Assembly: GCA_012519705.1 (NCBI GenBank)
Contig: JAAYPR010000001.1
Location: 1 to 64,000 of the forward strand
Source: Campylobacteraceae bacterium
GTDB lineage: Bacteria > Campylobacterota > Campylobacteria > Campylobacterales > Campylobacteraceae
DNA length: 64,000 bases
Direction: 5' to 3'
This document shows positions 1-10,581 of the stretch, piece after piece. A program made the translations under genes and the position numbers. The stretch's first letter is position 1, and every line of letters starts with the position of its first letter. The notes under the pieces are model-generated. The model ran no database searches and was not told where the DNA came from. It saw nothing but the letters and a program-made list of their open reading frames with translations.

Positions 1-24
1 AATTTATATAACAATTAGTAACAC

Positions 25-279
25 TTAAGCTTTATTTAAAGCATTTTCGTTTGCCGACTCAACCATATCTATAGTGATAACTAAGTCAATAAGCCACCAA
101 ATAGACCATGCAAAAAGCAAAACTTTACCTAGTAAAAACCCAGCAGTTAGCTTACCAACCCAAAAAAGTGCGATTTGAGCGGCACCAAGTTTCATATCTC
201 CAACATAAAACCTATGAAGTCCACCACCTACAATAGCCCCAAAAAACAGTAACGCATACGCAACATAGATATTTTTCAT
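25..279 (-). CDS. Small TM2-domain-like membrane protein
   Basis: 84 aa, hydrophobic, GGGLHRFYVGD motif typical of TM2 domain proteins. Confidence 0.7.
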   Translation of the reverse strand: MKNIYVAYALLFFGAIVGGGLHRFYVGDMKLGAAQIALFWVGKLTAGFLLGKVLLFAWSIWWLIDLVITIDMVESANENALNKA

Positions 280-728
280 CTCTTCTCCTTTGTTTTATAG
301 TCATAAATCATCTCAACTATCATAATAAAAACTGCTAAATTTATCATCACATCAGCGAAGTTAAACACAGCAAACTCAAACCACTTATGCCAAAAGACAT
401 AATCCACCACCCCACCGTGCAGAAATCTATCAAGCAAATTTGAACACCCTCCGCCAAAAAGCAGAGCAAAAGGGATGAAGTGCCTATTTAAAAGCTCTTT
501 TTCATATAAAAGATAAGCAAAAAGCCCACCTAAGATTAAAATTTGAAGCATTTTTAAGTGTTTTCCCAAAAATGTAAGCATCGAAAAAGCAACTCCGTCA
601 TTATATGTTAAGATGAGTGAGAAAAACTCCCCATCCCACCTAAAGCCGTTTAAAAAAACCTGTTTTATAGCCTGATCTATCAGAAAAACAGCTATAAAAA
701 TCACCCAAAACCAGACTTTTTTATGCAT
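276..728 (-). CDS. lspA: Lipoprotein signal peptidase (signal peptidase II)
   Basis: Motifs [40 protein letters not shown]. Confidence 0.95.
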   Translation of the reverse strand: MHKKVWFWVIFIAVFLIDQAIKQVFLNGFRWDGEFFSLILTYNDGVAFSMLTFLGKHLKMLQILILGGLFAYLLYEKELLNRHFIPFALLFGGGCSNLLDRFLHGGVVDYVFWHKWFEFAVFNFADVMINLAVFIMIVEMIYDYKTKEKR

Positions 729-2061
729 TTAAAGCTTTACTAAAGAACTCTTCTACTTCATCCATTCTTTGATTGACTAAGTTTAGGTTTTTTCCCTCAA
801 GTAGAAGTCTTATAAGTTTTTCAGTTCCAGAGTATCTAAAAAGAGTTCTAATGCCTTCTTTGTTTAGGCTTGATTCTAACTCTTTTAAGCCTTCGATGCT
901 TGATAAATCTTTTTTCTCTTTTATCTTTAAATTTCTTAAAATTTGTGGATAAGGTTTGAACTTTTTACTTAGTTCACTTGCACTTTTTCCTTCGCTTAAC
1001 ATACAAGCACTAAATTGTAGAGCACTAGTTATACCATCTCCTGTTTTTGCATAGTCGCTAAAGATGATGTGCCCACTTTGCTCTCCGCCAAAATTTGAGC
1101 CTTTTTCTCTCATCATTTCAAGCACGTATTTATCCCCAACGTTACTTCTTAGAAGTGAAATACCGCTTTCTTTTAGCATCTCATCAAGCCCTTGGTTGCT
1201 CATAACAGTTGCTACAACTTTATCAGATGAGAGCATTTTTTTCTTTTTTAGATAGGTTGCTAGGATTCCTAGAAGGGCGTCTCCATCTATAACTTTTCCA
1301 TTTTCATCAACAACTACAACTCTATCAGCGTCCCCATCAAACCCAAACCCAACATCAGCTCTAAGTTTTTTAACCTCTTCAGCTAAATTTTGTGGATACA
1401 GAGCTCCGCAGTTTTCGTTAATGTTTTGTCCATTTGGTTTATCGTTTATCACAAAAACTTCAGCTCCAAGCTCCATAAAAACAGTTGGTGCTACTTTGTA
1501 GCTTGCTCCGTTTGCCACGTCTAAAACAACTCTTAATTTTCTTAGGTTTTCACCTTTTGGAAATGAGTTTTTTATATGAACTATGTATCTTCCGATAACA
1601 TCATCAACTCTTTTTGCCGCACCTATCTCCATACAAGTTTTTCTAGCGGCATTTATAAGGTCGTCATTATGCAAAATTTCTTCTATTTTTTTCTCTTCTT
1701 CAGCTTCTAATTTAAAGCCTTGGTTGTCAAAAAATTTGATTCCATTATCGTAGTAGGTATTATGTGAAGCACTTATCATGATGCCCGCATCACATCTCAT
1801 ATCTTCTGTTAAAAACGCAATCGCAGGAGTTGGCATAGGTCCTATTTGACGAACATTGTAGCCGATTGATGTTAGCCCAGCAACGATAGCTGTTTCTATC
1901 ATATAGCCACTTCTTCTAGTATCTTTTCCAACTAAAATTAAATTTGTTTGTGAGTTTTTTCTAAAGTAAATTCCTGCCGCCATTGCGATTCTCATAGCAA
2001 GTTCGGCTGTTAGTTCGCTGCCAGCCTTGCCTCTAACTCCATCTGTTCCAAAATATTTCAT
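721..2061 (-). CDS. glmM: Phosphoglucosamine mutase
   Basis: [14 protein letters not shown] start, phosphoserine loop [29 protein letters not shown]. Confidence 0.97.
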   Translation of the reverse strand: MKYFGTDGVRGKAGSELTAELAMRIAMAAGIYFRKNSQTNLILVGKDTRRSGYMIETAIVAGLTSIGYNVRQIGPMPTPAIAFLTEDMRCDAGIMISASHNTYYDNGIKFFDNQGFKLEAEEEKKIEEILHNDDLINAARKTCMEIGAAKRVDDVIGRYIVHIKNSFPKGENLRKLRVVLDVANGASYKVAPTVFMELGAEVFVINDKPNGQNINENCGALYPQNLAEEVKKLRADVGFGFDGDADRVVVVDENGKVIDGDALLGILATYLKKKKMLSSDKVVATVMSNQGLDEMLKESGISLLRSNVGDKYVLEMMREKGSNFGGEQSGHIIFSDYAKTGDGITSALQFSACMLSEGKSASELSKKFKPYPQILRNLKIKEKKDLSSIEGLKELESSLNKEGIRTLFRYSGTEKLIRLLLEGKNLNLVNQRMDEVEEFFSKALNA

Positions 2062-2175
2062 AAAATTAGCCCTTTTAAAATTTATAAATTTCGCTATATT
2101 TTACCAAAATAAAACTACAAATTATCTTACTTATTAATCAAGCCTTAAATTAAGCTTGTATTAAAGATTTTTTTG

Positions 2176-2181
2176 TATAAT
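2176..2181 (+). promoter_or_regulatory. Putative sigma70 -10 element (TGTATAAT) for rpsT-prfA
   Basis: TATAAT preceded by a T-rich stretch, upstream of rpsT. Confidence 0.55.
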
Positions 2182-2217
2182 TCATCTCTTAATCATATTA
2201 AATTTAAAGGTGAAAAA

Positions 2218-2490
2218 ATGGCAAACCATAAATCTGCTGCTAAAAGAGCAAGACAGAGTGTTGTAAGAACACAGAGAAACAGATTTTACAGAACTAGAAT
2301 TAAAAACATCACTAGAGCAGTTAGAGAAGCTGTAGAGAGTGGTGAAAAAGAAGTAGCACTAGATGCACTAAAAATAGCAAACAAAAGCTTCCATAGCTAT
2401 GTAAGCAAAGGCGTGCTTAAAAAAGAGACTGCTTCAAGAAAAGTTAGCCGCTTAGCAAAACTTGTAAACTCAATGGACAAAGCTGAATAA
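2218..2490 (+). CDS. rpsT: 30S ribosomal protein S20
   Basis: [14 protein letters not shown]...; start set at ATG 2218 rather than the ORF-track start at 2173. Confidence 0.96.
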   Translation: MANHKSAAKRARQSVVRTQRNRFYRTRIKNITRAVREAVESGEKEVALDALKIANKSFHSYVSKGVLKKETASRKVSRLAKLVNSMDKAE

Positions 2491-2493
2491 TTT

Positions 2494-3561
2494 ATGCTAG
2501 CTGATAAACTTAAACCATTTGTAGATAGGTATAATGAAATTTCTCATCTACTTACTACCGAAGAAGTTATCAGCGATGTAGCACAGATGACTGAACTTGC
2601 TAAAGAGCAAAGCTCTTTAGAAGATATCTACAGAGCATCTACCCAGTATCTAAGCACTCTTGAGCAAATTGAAGAAAACAAAGCTCTACTTGAAGACCCA
2701 GAGCTTGGAGAACTTGCTAAAGAAGAGCTAAAAGAGCTAGAAGCAAACAAAGCAGCTCTTCAAGATGAAATCAAAGTCTTACTTATCCCAAAAGATCCAA
2801 ATGATGATAAAAACGTGTTTTTAGAACTTCGTGCCGGAACGGGCGGAGATGAAGCCGCCCTTTTTGCTGGAGATCTTTTTAACGCTTACATAAGATACGC
2901 TGAACTTAGAGGCTATAAAACCGAGATAGTTTCTACTAGCGAGGGAGCTGCTGGGGGGTTTAAAGAGGTAATTTTACTTATAAAAGGAAAAGGTGCTTAC
3001 TCAAGGCTTAAATTTGAAGGCGGAACTCACAGAGTTCAAAGAGTTCCTGCAACTGAGAGCCAAGGAAGAGTTCACACTTCAGCTATCACAGTTGCTATCA
3101 TGCCAGAAGTGGAAGATAGCGAGATAGAGATAAAAGATAGTGAAATCAAAATAGATGTTATGAGAAGTTCAGGTCACGGCGGACAGTCTGTAAACACTAC
3201 CGACTCAGCTGTTCGTATAACTCACTTACCAACTGGAATCGTTGTAACCAACCAAGACGGTAAATCTCAGCACAAAAACAAAGACGCCGCGATGAAAGTT
3301 CTAAAAGCAAGACTTTTTGAGATGCAAGAAAATGAGCGTTTGGAAAAAGAAAGAGCTGAGAGAAAAGACCAAGTTGGAACTGGGGATAGAAGTGGAAGAA
3401 TTAGAACTTACAACTACCCGCAAAATAGAATTTCAGACCACCGTATAAATTTGACTCTTTACAGACTTGATGCGATTATGGAAGCTGGGCTTTTTGATGA
3501 GATTATAGACCCGCTTATCGCTCACTACCAAGCTGAAGCTGTTGGATCTGACGAAGAATAA
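2494..3561 (+). CDS. prfA: Peptide chain release factor 1
   Basis: GGQ motif ([24 protein letters not shown]); RF1 family length and architecture. Confidence 0.96.
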   Translation: MLADKLKPFVDRYNEISHLLTTEEVISDVAQMTELAKEQSSLEDIYRASTQYLSTLEQIEENKALLEDPELGELAKEELKELEANKAALQDEIKVLLIPKDPNDDKNVFLELRAGTGGDEAALFAGDLFNAYIRYAELRGYKTEIVSTSEGAAGGFKEVILLIKGKGAYSRLKFEGGTHRVQRVPATESQGRVHTSAITVAIMPEVEDSEIEIKDSEIKIDVMRSSGHGGQSVNTTDSAVRITHLPTGIVVTNQDGKSQHKNKDAAMKVLKARLFEMQENERLEKERAERKDQVGTGDRSGRIRTYNYPQNRISDHRINLTLYRLDAIMEAGLFDEIIDPLIAHYQAEAVGSDEE

Positions 3562-3586
3562 AATAGTAAAATTTAGAATTATTGGA

Positions 3587-3592
3587 TATAAT
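3587..3592 (+). promoter_or_regulatory. Putative -10 element (GGATATAAT) for the usp gene
   Basis: TATAAT 24 bp upstream of the ATG at 3616. Confidence 0.5.
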
Positions 3593-3615
3593 TTACCTTT
3601 CCAAAGGAGCTAATT

Positions 3616-4434
3616 ATGAAAAAAGTTGTCATTTGTATAGATGAAACCCCACTAAATAGAGCAGTTTGTGACTATGGCTTTTTAATAGCAAAAAATTTAA
3701 ACTTAGATGTGACTTTTCTTTATGTTGTAAAAACAGCAGTTCTTTCGCCAAATTTCTTAGGTTTGGCAACAGGAGGGCTTGTTGTAACCCATGAAGATGT
3801 TTTACTTGATGATGTAAAACCATCAAAAGATGAGATTGAAAAAGGCGAGGAGCTACTTCAAAAAGCAAAAGAGTTAGCAGACGAGCAAGGCATTAATGCA
3901 ACCACTCAGCTACAAAGTGGAGACTTGATAGAAATTCTTATAAACTATGAAAACGCTCACACTATCGTTGTTGGCGTTGACGAAGAAAACAATGTAATAA
4001 AAGACAATATCATAGCACTAAGCAGAGAGTGTGAGTCAAAACTTTTCTTTATAAATAAGGAGTTTTCAGAGGTTAAATCTTTGCTTGTTGCATTTGACGG
4101 GGAGCAAAACTCCGTAAGAACTCTAAATTTCTTAAAAGATAGTAAAGTTTTTGGAAAAGAGCTAGAGTATCACGTAATAAATGTAAACAAAGATATAGAA
4201 AAATCTCAAACTATTTTAGAACAAGCAAAAGAGATAATGAAAAATGAAAACGCTAAATTTGTAACCCTTAGCGGAAATGTTTCTGAAGAAATAATCGCAT
4301 ATAGAAGGGCAAATGAGCTTAGTCTTTATGTGATGGGAAGCTTTAGCAAGAGTATTTTTTCAACTCTGTTTTTTGGAAGCACTTCTCAAACTGTGGTTGA
4401 GCAGGCGTGGGTACCTGTTTATATAGCGAAATAA
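3616..4434 (+). CDS. Universal stress protein (UspA family, tandem domains)
   Basis: Usp-like fold signature, C-terminal GSFSKSIFSTLFFGSTSQTVVEQAWVPVYI. Confidence 0.85.
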   Translation: MKKVVICIDETPLNRAVCDYGFLIAKNLNLDVTFLYVVKTAVLSPNFLGLATGGLVVTHEDVLLDDVKPSKDEIEKGEELLQKAKELADEQGINATTQLQSGDLIEILINYENAHTIVVGVDEENNVIKDNIIALSRECESKLFFINKEFSEVKSLLVAFDGEQNSVRTLNFLKDSKVFGKELEYHVINVNKDIEKSQTILEQAKEIMKNENAKFVTLSGNVSEEIIAYRRANELSLYVMGSFSKSIFSTLFFGSTSQTVVEQAWVPVYIAK

Positions 4435-4449
4435 TTTATAGTATTAAAT

Positions 4450-4680
4450 TTGACAAACTCACTTCAAATTTACAAAAAACTTCTAGGGGAGAAAAAGGTA
4501 GAAATCATAGAATTTCTAGCCACCTCTCCCGATAAATACGGCTTTATAAATCTAACTATAGATGAAATTTGCAAAGCCACAAACTCAAGCAAACCAACTG
4601 TCATAGACACTTTAGCACTTCTTAGGAAAAAAGGAGTGATGAAGCGTATAAAAAACGGAGTTTATAAACTAACCTTGTAA
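4450..4680 (+). CDS. Small winged-helix protein, resembles RepL-type replication/maintenance proteins
   Basis: 76 aa; LTIDEICKATNSSKPTVIDTLALLRKKGVMKRIKNGVYKL is a clear wHTH; TTG start is an inference. Confidence 0.55.
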   Translation: MTNSLQIYKKLLGEKKVEIIEFLATSPDKYGFINLTIDEICKATNSSKPTVIDTLALLRKKGVMKRIKNGVYKLTL

Positions 4681-5223
4681 AAACAGATGTGTTATAAGGA
4701 TTTTCACCCCTATACCTATAAGAACCAAACCACCTAAAATAAGGGCTTTATCTTTTAGCTTCTCGCCCATCTTTTTACCTAAATAACAAGCCACCACACA
4801 AAGTAAAAAGCAAACTATGAAAATAACAAAAATTGCTTTTAAAACACTAAAACCACCAAAAGCAAAAGTAACGCCAACAGCCATAGCATCGATACTTGTG
4901 GCTATCGCTCCAAGAACTAGCTCTTTTAAACCTAAGTTTGAAACACACTCATCATCTTCTAAGTTTTTAGCATCTTTTATCATCTTTATGCCCAAAAATG
5001 AGAGTATAAAAAACGCTATAAAATGATCAATGCTTGCTATATATGAGTAGAAACTGGCACCTAAAAAATAGCCAAAAACAGGCATCAACCCTTGAAAAAA
5101 AGCAAAAATAAAAGAAATTTTGATTATATTTGAAAGTTTTAAATTTAAACATTTTGCACCATTTGCTATACAAAGTGCCACACTATCCATAGAAAGTCCA
5201 AAAGCTAGTAAAAAAAGCTCCAT
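4669..5223 (-). CDS. mntP: Manganese efflux pump MntP
   Basis: Two DUF204-like halves, SMDSVALCIANG and TSIDAMAVGVTFAFGG. Confidence 0.92.
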   Translation of the reverse strand: MELFLLAFGLSMDSVALCIANGAKCLNLKLSNIIKISFIFAFFQGLMPVFGYFLGASFYSYIASIDHFIAFFILSFLGIKMIKDAKNLEDDECVSNLGLKELVLGAIATSIDAMAVGVTFAFGGFSVLKAIFVIFIVCFLLCVVACYLGKKMGEKLKDKALILGGLVLIGIGVKILITHLFLQG

Positions 5224-5271
5224 TTTTATCCTTTATTTCGAGTAAAAGGGGTTAATTATACCTAAATTTGC

Positions 5272-5277
5272 TATAAT
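5272..5277 (+). promoter_or_regulatory. Putative -10 element (GCTATAAT)
   Basis: TATAAT upstream of the EamA-family gene start at 5301. Confidence 0.5.
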
Positions 5278-5300
5278 GACAGCTTTTTAAAAGGCTAAAT

Positions 5301-6194
5301 ATGTCAAAAACACTACTTGCAAAAATCTCTCTTATTTTGATAGCCATTGGCTGGGGTGGGACGTTTCTGCCTATCCAAATGACGCTAGAGTATATAAATG
5401 TACCAAGTTTTTTGTTTTTTAGGTTTTTGTTTGCTGGGGTTTTGATGTGGCTTGTAAGCCTTAAATTTGGGCTTAAATTTGATAAAAACTCTATTAAATT
5501 TGGACTAATTTTAGGCGTTTTTATGTTTTTAGACTTTATATTTCAAATTTCTGCTCTTAATTTTACATTTAGTTCAACTGTGGCTTTTATCATCGGGCTA
5601 AACGTTGTGATAGTTCCATTTTTAATATTTTTTATATTTAAATTTGAACTAAAATTTAAAGTTATAGTTAGTGCGGTGCTCGCTACAGCGGGGCTTTTTC
5701 TACTAAGCGGGACGAAAGGATTAAGCCTTGGGTTTGGCGAGGCTTTGGCTTTAATATCGGCTTTTGCTTACGCACTTCACGTTGTTTACACAGGCAGATT
5801 TATAACCAAATCAAACATTTACGCACTTTTAATAACTCAGTTTTTTACAGTTAGTTTTTTAACGCTTTTTTATGCCATATTTTTTGCAAGTCCGAGCGAG
5901 AGCTCTCAGAACATTCTTGGCGGATTTGAAATTTGGCTAGATGTTAGATTTATCTATATACTTCTTTTTACCGTTCTTTTTGCAACGATAATTGCTTTTT
6001 TCGTGCAAACAAAGGCTCAAATTTACTTAACACCATCACAAACATCTTTAATACTAACGTTAGAGCCTGTTAGTGCTGGGTTTATAGGGTATTTTATAGG
6101 AAAAGAGTTTTTGAGTTTAGCTCAAATTTTAGGAGCTGTTTTGATACTAAGTGCTATTTTGATAAGTGAATTAAAAGTAGAAAATAAGCCCTAA
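5301..6194 (+). CDS. EamA/DMT-family drug/metabolite exporter
   Basis: About 10 TM segments, two EamA repeats. Confidence 0.88.
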   Translation: MSKTLLAKISLILIAIGWGGTFLPIQMTLEYINVPSFLFFRFLFAGVLMWLVSLKFGLKFDKNSIKFGLILGVFMFLDFIFQISALNFTFSSTVAFIIGLNVVIVPFLIFFIFKFELKFKVIVSAVLATAGLFLLSGTKGLSLGFGEALALISAFAYALHVVYTGRFITKSNIYALLITQFFTVSFLTLFYAIFFASPSESSQNILGGFEIWLDVRFIYILLFTVLFATIIAFFVQTKAQIYLTPSQTSLILTLEPVSAGFIGYFIGKEFLSLAQILGAVLILSAILISELKVENKP

Positions 6195-6207
6195 ATTTAG
6201 GGCTTAT
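6184..6207. terminator. Bidirectional palindromic terminator
   Basis: Perfect 24-bp palindrome ATAAGCCCTAAATTTAGGGCTTAT between convergent genes; contains the upstream stop codon. Confidence 0.75.
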
Positions 6208-6212
6208 AGTGG

Positions 6213-6557
6213 CTATTTAACAGCCTTAACGCTTTTAGCGTCTATTTCAACGTCTCTTGCTGAGTCTCTGTCAACTTCGCCGTAAATTTCAAGATAAGTG
6301 CTTTCATCAGCTATTAAGCCGTTCCATTTGTCATCATCTATCTCTACTTCTATTTCATTGCCTTTTTTGTCTGTTACGATATACTCATCATCGTCAAGTT
6401 GTTTTTTGATATAGCCTCTAAAGGTTACCATCTGGTCATCTCTAGCACTATTTTTAATCTCAGCTATGCTCATCACATCATTTGACTTTGAACTCACAAA
6501 TCCACCAGCAAAAAGACTACTTGCCAAAACTATACTAGCTAATGCTACTTTTTTCAT
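6213..6557 (-). CDS. YgiW/YdeI-family (BOF) periplasmic stress protein
   Basis: Signal peptide; VTFRGYIKKQLDDDEYIVTDKKGNEIEVEIDDDKWNG typical of the OB-fold BOF family. Confidence 0.88.
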   Translation of the reverse strand: MKKVALASIVLASSLFAGGFVSSKSNDVMSIAEIKNSARDDQMVTFRGYIKKQLDDDEYIVTDKKGNEIEVEIDDDKWNGLIADESTYLEIYGEVDRDSARDVEIDAKSVKAVK

Positions 6558-6704
6558 ATATTCTCCTTTTTTTAAAAATGTTGCAAATCTTACACTTTAA
6601 AAAATAACTATTTATGAATGTAAAGTAAAATTAAAACTTAGTTAAAATAGATTGTTAAGGATAGATTAAAATTAATTGGTTAAAATCGAAGTTTTTAAAA
6701 GAGA

Positions 6705-6779
6705 TGGTGACCCCTACGAGACTCGAACTCGTGTTACCGCCGTGAAAGGGCGATGTCCTAACCGCTAGACGAAGGGGCC
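6705..6779 (-). tRNA. tRNA-Glu (anticodon TTC)
   Basis: Cloverleaf on minus strand: GGCCCCTTCGTCTAGCGGTTAGGAC...CCCTTTCACGG...GTTCGAGTCTCGTAGGGGTCACCA, encoded CCA. Confidence 0.96.
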
Positions 6780-6828
6780 ACCGAAAAATATAAGTGAAAA
6801 AGAATTATAGTTTAAAAAAGCTTAAAGG

Positions 6829-7305
6829 TTGCTTAAAGTGAAAATAAAAAGAAAAATTTTACCTATTTTAGTTGGAATTCTGTTTTTTGGATGCTCAACT
6901 AAAGAAATCGAACCGCCAAAAGCAGTTCATTTTACTATGTTAAGTCCCTCTCTTAAGATAAGTGATGCTGGATTTGTTCGTTTTAAACCTAACTGGACTG
7001 AACTTCAAATTTACAGTAGTGGTGTTAGTTTGTTAGAGGTTAGTATAAAAGATAGAATTTGTTACAATGGTGCTTGCAAAGATGAGCTAGAGTTTAACAA
7101 AGAGTTTTTTAAAAGAGCTCAGTATAGGGGCTTTTTTAGTGATATTTTAAAGAAAAAGCCGATTTTTAACGCCCAAAGCCTAGTTAAAACGCCTTGCGGG
7201 TTTGATCAGAATCTAACTAACATAACATATCAAGTTTGTAACAATGTTATGAGATATAATGACAGCAAAGAAAAAATAAAGATAATTATAAAGGAACTAA
7301 ATTGA
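6829..7305 (+). CDS. Putative lipoprotein
   Basis: Lipobox LFFGCS after a basic/hydrophobic leader; GTG at 6838 is an alternative start. Confidence 0.7.
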   Translation: MLKVKIKRKILPILVGILFFGCSTKEIEPPKAVHFTMLSPSLKISDAGFVRFKPNWTELQIYSSGVSLLEVSIKDRICYNGACKDELEFNKEFFKRAQYRGFFSDILKKKPIFNAQSLVKTPCGFDQNLTNITYQVCNNVMRYNDSKEKIKIIIKELN

Positions 7306-8141
7306 AAAGAATAGGAGCACACGTTAGTGCAAGTGGAGGTGTGCAAAATGCACCGTTAAATGCTAAAGAAATCGGAGCAGATGCTTTTGCTCTGTTTGTT
7401 AAAAACCAACGCCAGTGGAGTGCAAAGCCACTTGAGCAAACAAACATAGATGAATTTAACGAAAACTTAAAACTAGCAAATATCAAAAAAGAGCATATTT
7501 TACCACACAATGGATATCTTATAAATTTAGGACATCCCGAAGCGGAAAATAGAGAAAAAAGCATAAACTCATTTATAGATGAGATAGAAAGAGCAAATTT
7601 GCTAGGGCTTAAAATGATAAATTTCCACCCTGGTTCACACTTAAGAAAAATCAGCGAAGAAGAGTGTCTCTCTTTAATAAGCGAAAGTATAAACTACATC
7701 ATCGCTAACACAACTAACATTAAGTTAGTTATAGAAAACACAGCTGGGCAAGGCTCAAATTTAGGTTATAAGCTAGAGCATTTAAGTTACTTAATCGCTA
7801 ACACAACTAACAAAGATAGAATTGGGGTTTGCATAGATACATGCCATCTTTTTGCTGGCGGATACGACATAAGAACAAAAGAAGCGTATGAAAAAACAAT
7901 GAGCGAGTTTGATAGGCTTATAGGTTATGAGTATCTAAGTGGGATGCACTTAAACGACTCAAAAAACGAGCTTGGAGTTAGAAAAGATAGGCATGATAGT
8001 TTGGGTGAGGGAACTATCGGGCTTGAAGCGTTTAGAAATATAATGCAGGATAAAAATATAGATGAAATTCCGCTTATCCTAGAAACTATAAATCCTGAAA
8101 TTTGGGCGGAAGAAATCCAAATTTTAAGACAAATGTGTTAG
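7302..8141 (+). CDS. nfo: Endonuclease IV
   Basis: [60 protein letters not shown] start overlapping the previous stop. Confidence 0.95.
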   Translation: MKRIGAHVSASGGVQNAPLNAKEIGADAFALFVKNQRQWSAKPLEQTNIDEFNENLKLANIKKEHILPHNGYLINLGHPEAENREKSINSFIDEIERANLLGLKMINFHPGSHLRKISEEECLSLISESINYIIANTTNIKLVIENTAGQGSNLGYKLEHLSYLIANTTNKDRIGVCIDTCHLFAGGYDIRTKEAYEKTMSEFDRLIGYEYLSGMHLNDSKNELGVRKDRHDSLGEGTIGLEAFRNIMQDKNIDEIPLILETINPEIWAEEIQILRQMC

Positions 8142-8164
8142 AATTTATCAAAAAAAGGATAAAT

Positions 8165-9856
8165 TTGAAATATTTGTTAGATTTTATAGAAAATGATGCT
8201 AAAGAGACCAAAATTTTCACTCTTTTAGAAATTTCAGAAGATGAGGCTTTAATACTCCAGTTTTTAACTAAAAACTACCTTGAAGGTGTAGCTATAAATA
8301 GCGTTTACGGGATTTTAACAGCTCTGTTTGGCTCTGAGGAATATGAGTATTTAAATCAGCTTGAGAGCATTAAAAACCTGCAAGATTACGGTTATATCAC
8401 TAAAAATATAAACATTTTTAAAGAGGAGAAAAAAAGCTCACTTCTTTCACTTCTTCACTCAGAAATTGAGCTAAGCGAGCATTTTTTAGCCATTTTAGAA
8501 GAGGGAAGTGTAAGGGATAAATTCCCCCAAATCACCGAGTATAAGGACTATCTAGAGTATCTACAAGACCAGTTTTTGCTAATAGAACTTTATCAAAAAA
8601 GAGTCCATAGTAAAATGGATAATAAAATAGCCGATTTAAAAAATATCATTGAACAAAGAGTAAAAATTAGTAAGATTGAAATTTTAGTTGAGAAACTTTT
8701 CATAAAACATGCTCTTAATGAAAAGGAAAAAATCATTTTTCTAGCTCTTTTAAAAGAGGAGTACTCAGGCGAGTATGAGAGCAGAAGAGATATAAACTCA
8801 CTAATTGCTATGATAAGCGTTGATGAAATGGATAAGATAAAAAATAGAGCCTTGCTAGAGGAGGGTTCAAATTTAATAAGTAGTGGGCTAATTGACTATG
8901 ACGAAGTTTTTGGCACGCTTGGTGGGATAAGTAAGAGTTTTTTTATATGTGAAGATGTGCTTTATGAGATAATTCACCCACAAAAAGTAACTAAAAAAAG
9001 TAAAAAAATGGCACTTGAAAGCATAGTAAGAGAGAGTGAAATTTTTGAACTAATTGAGCCAAAAACCGATATAACAGACGTTGTTTTAAACCCTAAAATA
9101 AAAGAGATTTTGGAAGCCATTTTAAAGCAACTTGACAAAGATGTCATCGCTAAACTAAACAGCTGGGGAATAAAGAAGAAAAAAAGCATTGATGCTAAGC
9201 TTCTATTTTACGGACCTCCAGGAACTGGTAAAACTCTAAGTGCTCACAGTCTTGCAAAAAGCCTTAAAAAAGAGGTTTTAAGCTTTGACTGCTCAAAAAT
9301 CCTCTCAAAATGGGTTGGAGAGAGTGAGCAAAATGTAAGGAAAATTTTTGATACTTATAGGCAAATTTCATTAGAGACTAAAATAGAGCCTGTTTTACTT
9401 CTAAATGAGGCGGATCAATTTCTATCAAGTAGGATGGAGATAACAACTGGTGGAAGTGAGAAGATGCACAACCAGATGCAAAACATTTTCCTAGAACAGC
9501 TTGAGAAATTTGATGGGGTCTTGATAGCTACAACGAACTTTTTAGAAAGCCTTGATAAAGCGTTTTCAAGGCGGTTTGACTTTAAAATAGAGTTTAAAAG
9601 ACCAGATTATAAAGAAAGAGTCATTTTATGGCAAAAAGTCATCCCTGAAAATGCAAATTTTGAAGAGAGTTTTAGCACAGAAAAGCTTGCTGAGTATGAT
9701 TTAAGCGGTGCTCAAATAGCAGTTGTGTTTAAAAATACAGCCTTAAAAGTCGCAGTTAGAGAAGATGATATCTTTAAAATAAGTGACTTTATAGAAGAGA
9801 TTAAAAAAGAGCAAATAGCAGCCTTTGATGAGAGTAAAAAGGTCGGGCTTTTATAA
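8165..9856 (+). CDS. AAA-family ATPase
   Basis: Walker A GPPGTGKT, Walker B-like VLLLNEAD, SRRFDFKIEF; TTG start at 8165 with AAAAAGGA RBS preferred to the ORF-track start 8102. Confidence 0.88.
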   Translation: MKYLLDFIENDAKETKIFTLLEISEDEALILQFLTKNYLEGVAINSVYGILTALFGSEEYEYLNQLESIKNLQDYGYITKNINIFKEEKKSSLLSLLHSEIELSEHFLAILEEGSVRDKFPQITEYKDYLEYLQDQFLLIELYQKRVHSKMDNKIADLKNIIEQRVKISKIEILVEKLFIKHALNEKEKIIFLALLKEEYSGEYESRRDINSLIAMISVDEMDKIKNRALLEEGSNLISSGLIDYDEVFGTLGGISKSFFICEDVLYEIIHPQKVTKKSKKMALESIVRESEIFELIEPKTDITDVVLNPKIKEILEAILKQLDKDVIAKLNSWGIKKKKSIDAKLLFYGPPGTGKTLSAHSLAKSLKKEVLSFDCSKILSKWVGESEQNVRKIFDTYRQISLETKIEPVLLLNEADQFLSSRMEITTGGSEKMHNQMQNIFLEQLEKFDGVLIATTNFLESLDKAFSRRFDFKIEFKRPDYKERVILWQKVIPENANFEESFSTEKLAEYDLSGAQIAVVFKNTALKVAVREDDIFKISDFIEEIKKEQIAAFDESKKVGLL

Positions 9857-9868
9857 ATTTAACAGAAT

Positions 9869-9951
9869 GGATTGCCACGGCGATTTCATCGCCTCGCAAT
9901 GACGGCAGTGTGTGAATTGCCATGTTTGCTACCGTGAATTAGTAATGACTA
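9869..9951. repeat. REP-like GC-rich palindromic repeat: one intact unit and one degenerate unit
   Basis: GGATTGCCACGGCGATTTCATCGCCTCGCAATGACGG with nested inverted repeat ATTGC..GGCGAT-TTC-ATCGCC..GCAAT (9871-9900), then related GAATTGCCA...AATGAC. Confidence 0.7.
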
Positions 9952-9984
9952 AATGATAATATTAAATTTAAAAAAGGAGAAAAT

Positions 9985-10581
9985 ATGGAAAATTTGATGA
10001 AAAATAGATTTTCATGTAGAAATTTTAGTGATGAAAAGATAGATGATGAGGTTATAAATGAAATTTTAGCTCTCACTATGCTAAGTCCTAGCTCACTTGG
10101 GCTTGAGCCTTGGAAATTTGTAGTTGTTTCTAAAAAAGATGATTTAAAAAATCTTGGGGAAATTTGTTTTAATCAAAGTCAAGTTTCAAACTGCTCTCAC
10201 GCTGTTGTCGTGATGGCAAGGACTGATTTACAAAGTAAAGACGAGTTTTTAAAAGAGGTGATTTATAATAAAAATCAAGCAGATACCGCAGATGCGTTTT
10301 TTGAGAGGGTTGCTACTAGAACAGACGCTATGAATAAAAAAGAGCTTTTTCAATACGCTAGTTTACAGTGTTATTTAGCGGTTGCAAACTTAGTAAACAT
10401 AGCTTATGAAAAAGATGTAAAAAGCTGTATAATAGGCGGTTTTGACTCAGAAAAACTAGATAAATTTGTAGGCTTGGGCGATGATATAAAACCTTGTTTA
10501 GTAATCGCTCTTGGAAAAAGTGATGAAGCAGCACCAGAAAAAATTAGAATGAGTTTTGATAAAACTGTTATGTGGAAATAG
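9985..10581 (+). CDS. Nitroreductase-family NAD(P)H-dependent oxidoreductase
   Basis: RFSCRNFSDEKI, MLSPSSLGLEPWKFVVV motifs. Confidence 0.9.
   Translation: MENLMKNRFSCRNFSDEKIDDEVINEILALTMLSPSSLGLEPWKFVVVSKKDDLKNLGEICFNQSQVSNCSHAVVVMARTDLQSKDEFLKEVIYNKNQADTADAFFERVATRTDAMNKKELFQYASLQCYLAVANLVNIAYEKDVKSCIIGGFDSEKLDKFVGLGDDIKPCLVIALGKSDEAAPEKIRMSFDKTVMWK

Noticed and set aside
1064-1255. Numerous Ser/Leu-rich antisense ORFs (e.g. 1064-1255, 3629-3868, 12196-12414, 15000-15500, 32070-32411, 36451-36882)
   Set aside because: They lie opposite confidently identified genes and have shadow-ORF composition.
8102-8164. N-terminal extension of the AAA ATPase overlapping nfo
   Set aside because: It would overlap the nfo end out of frame; TTG 8165 has an RBS directly upstream.
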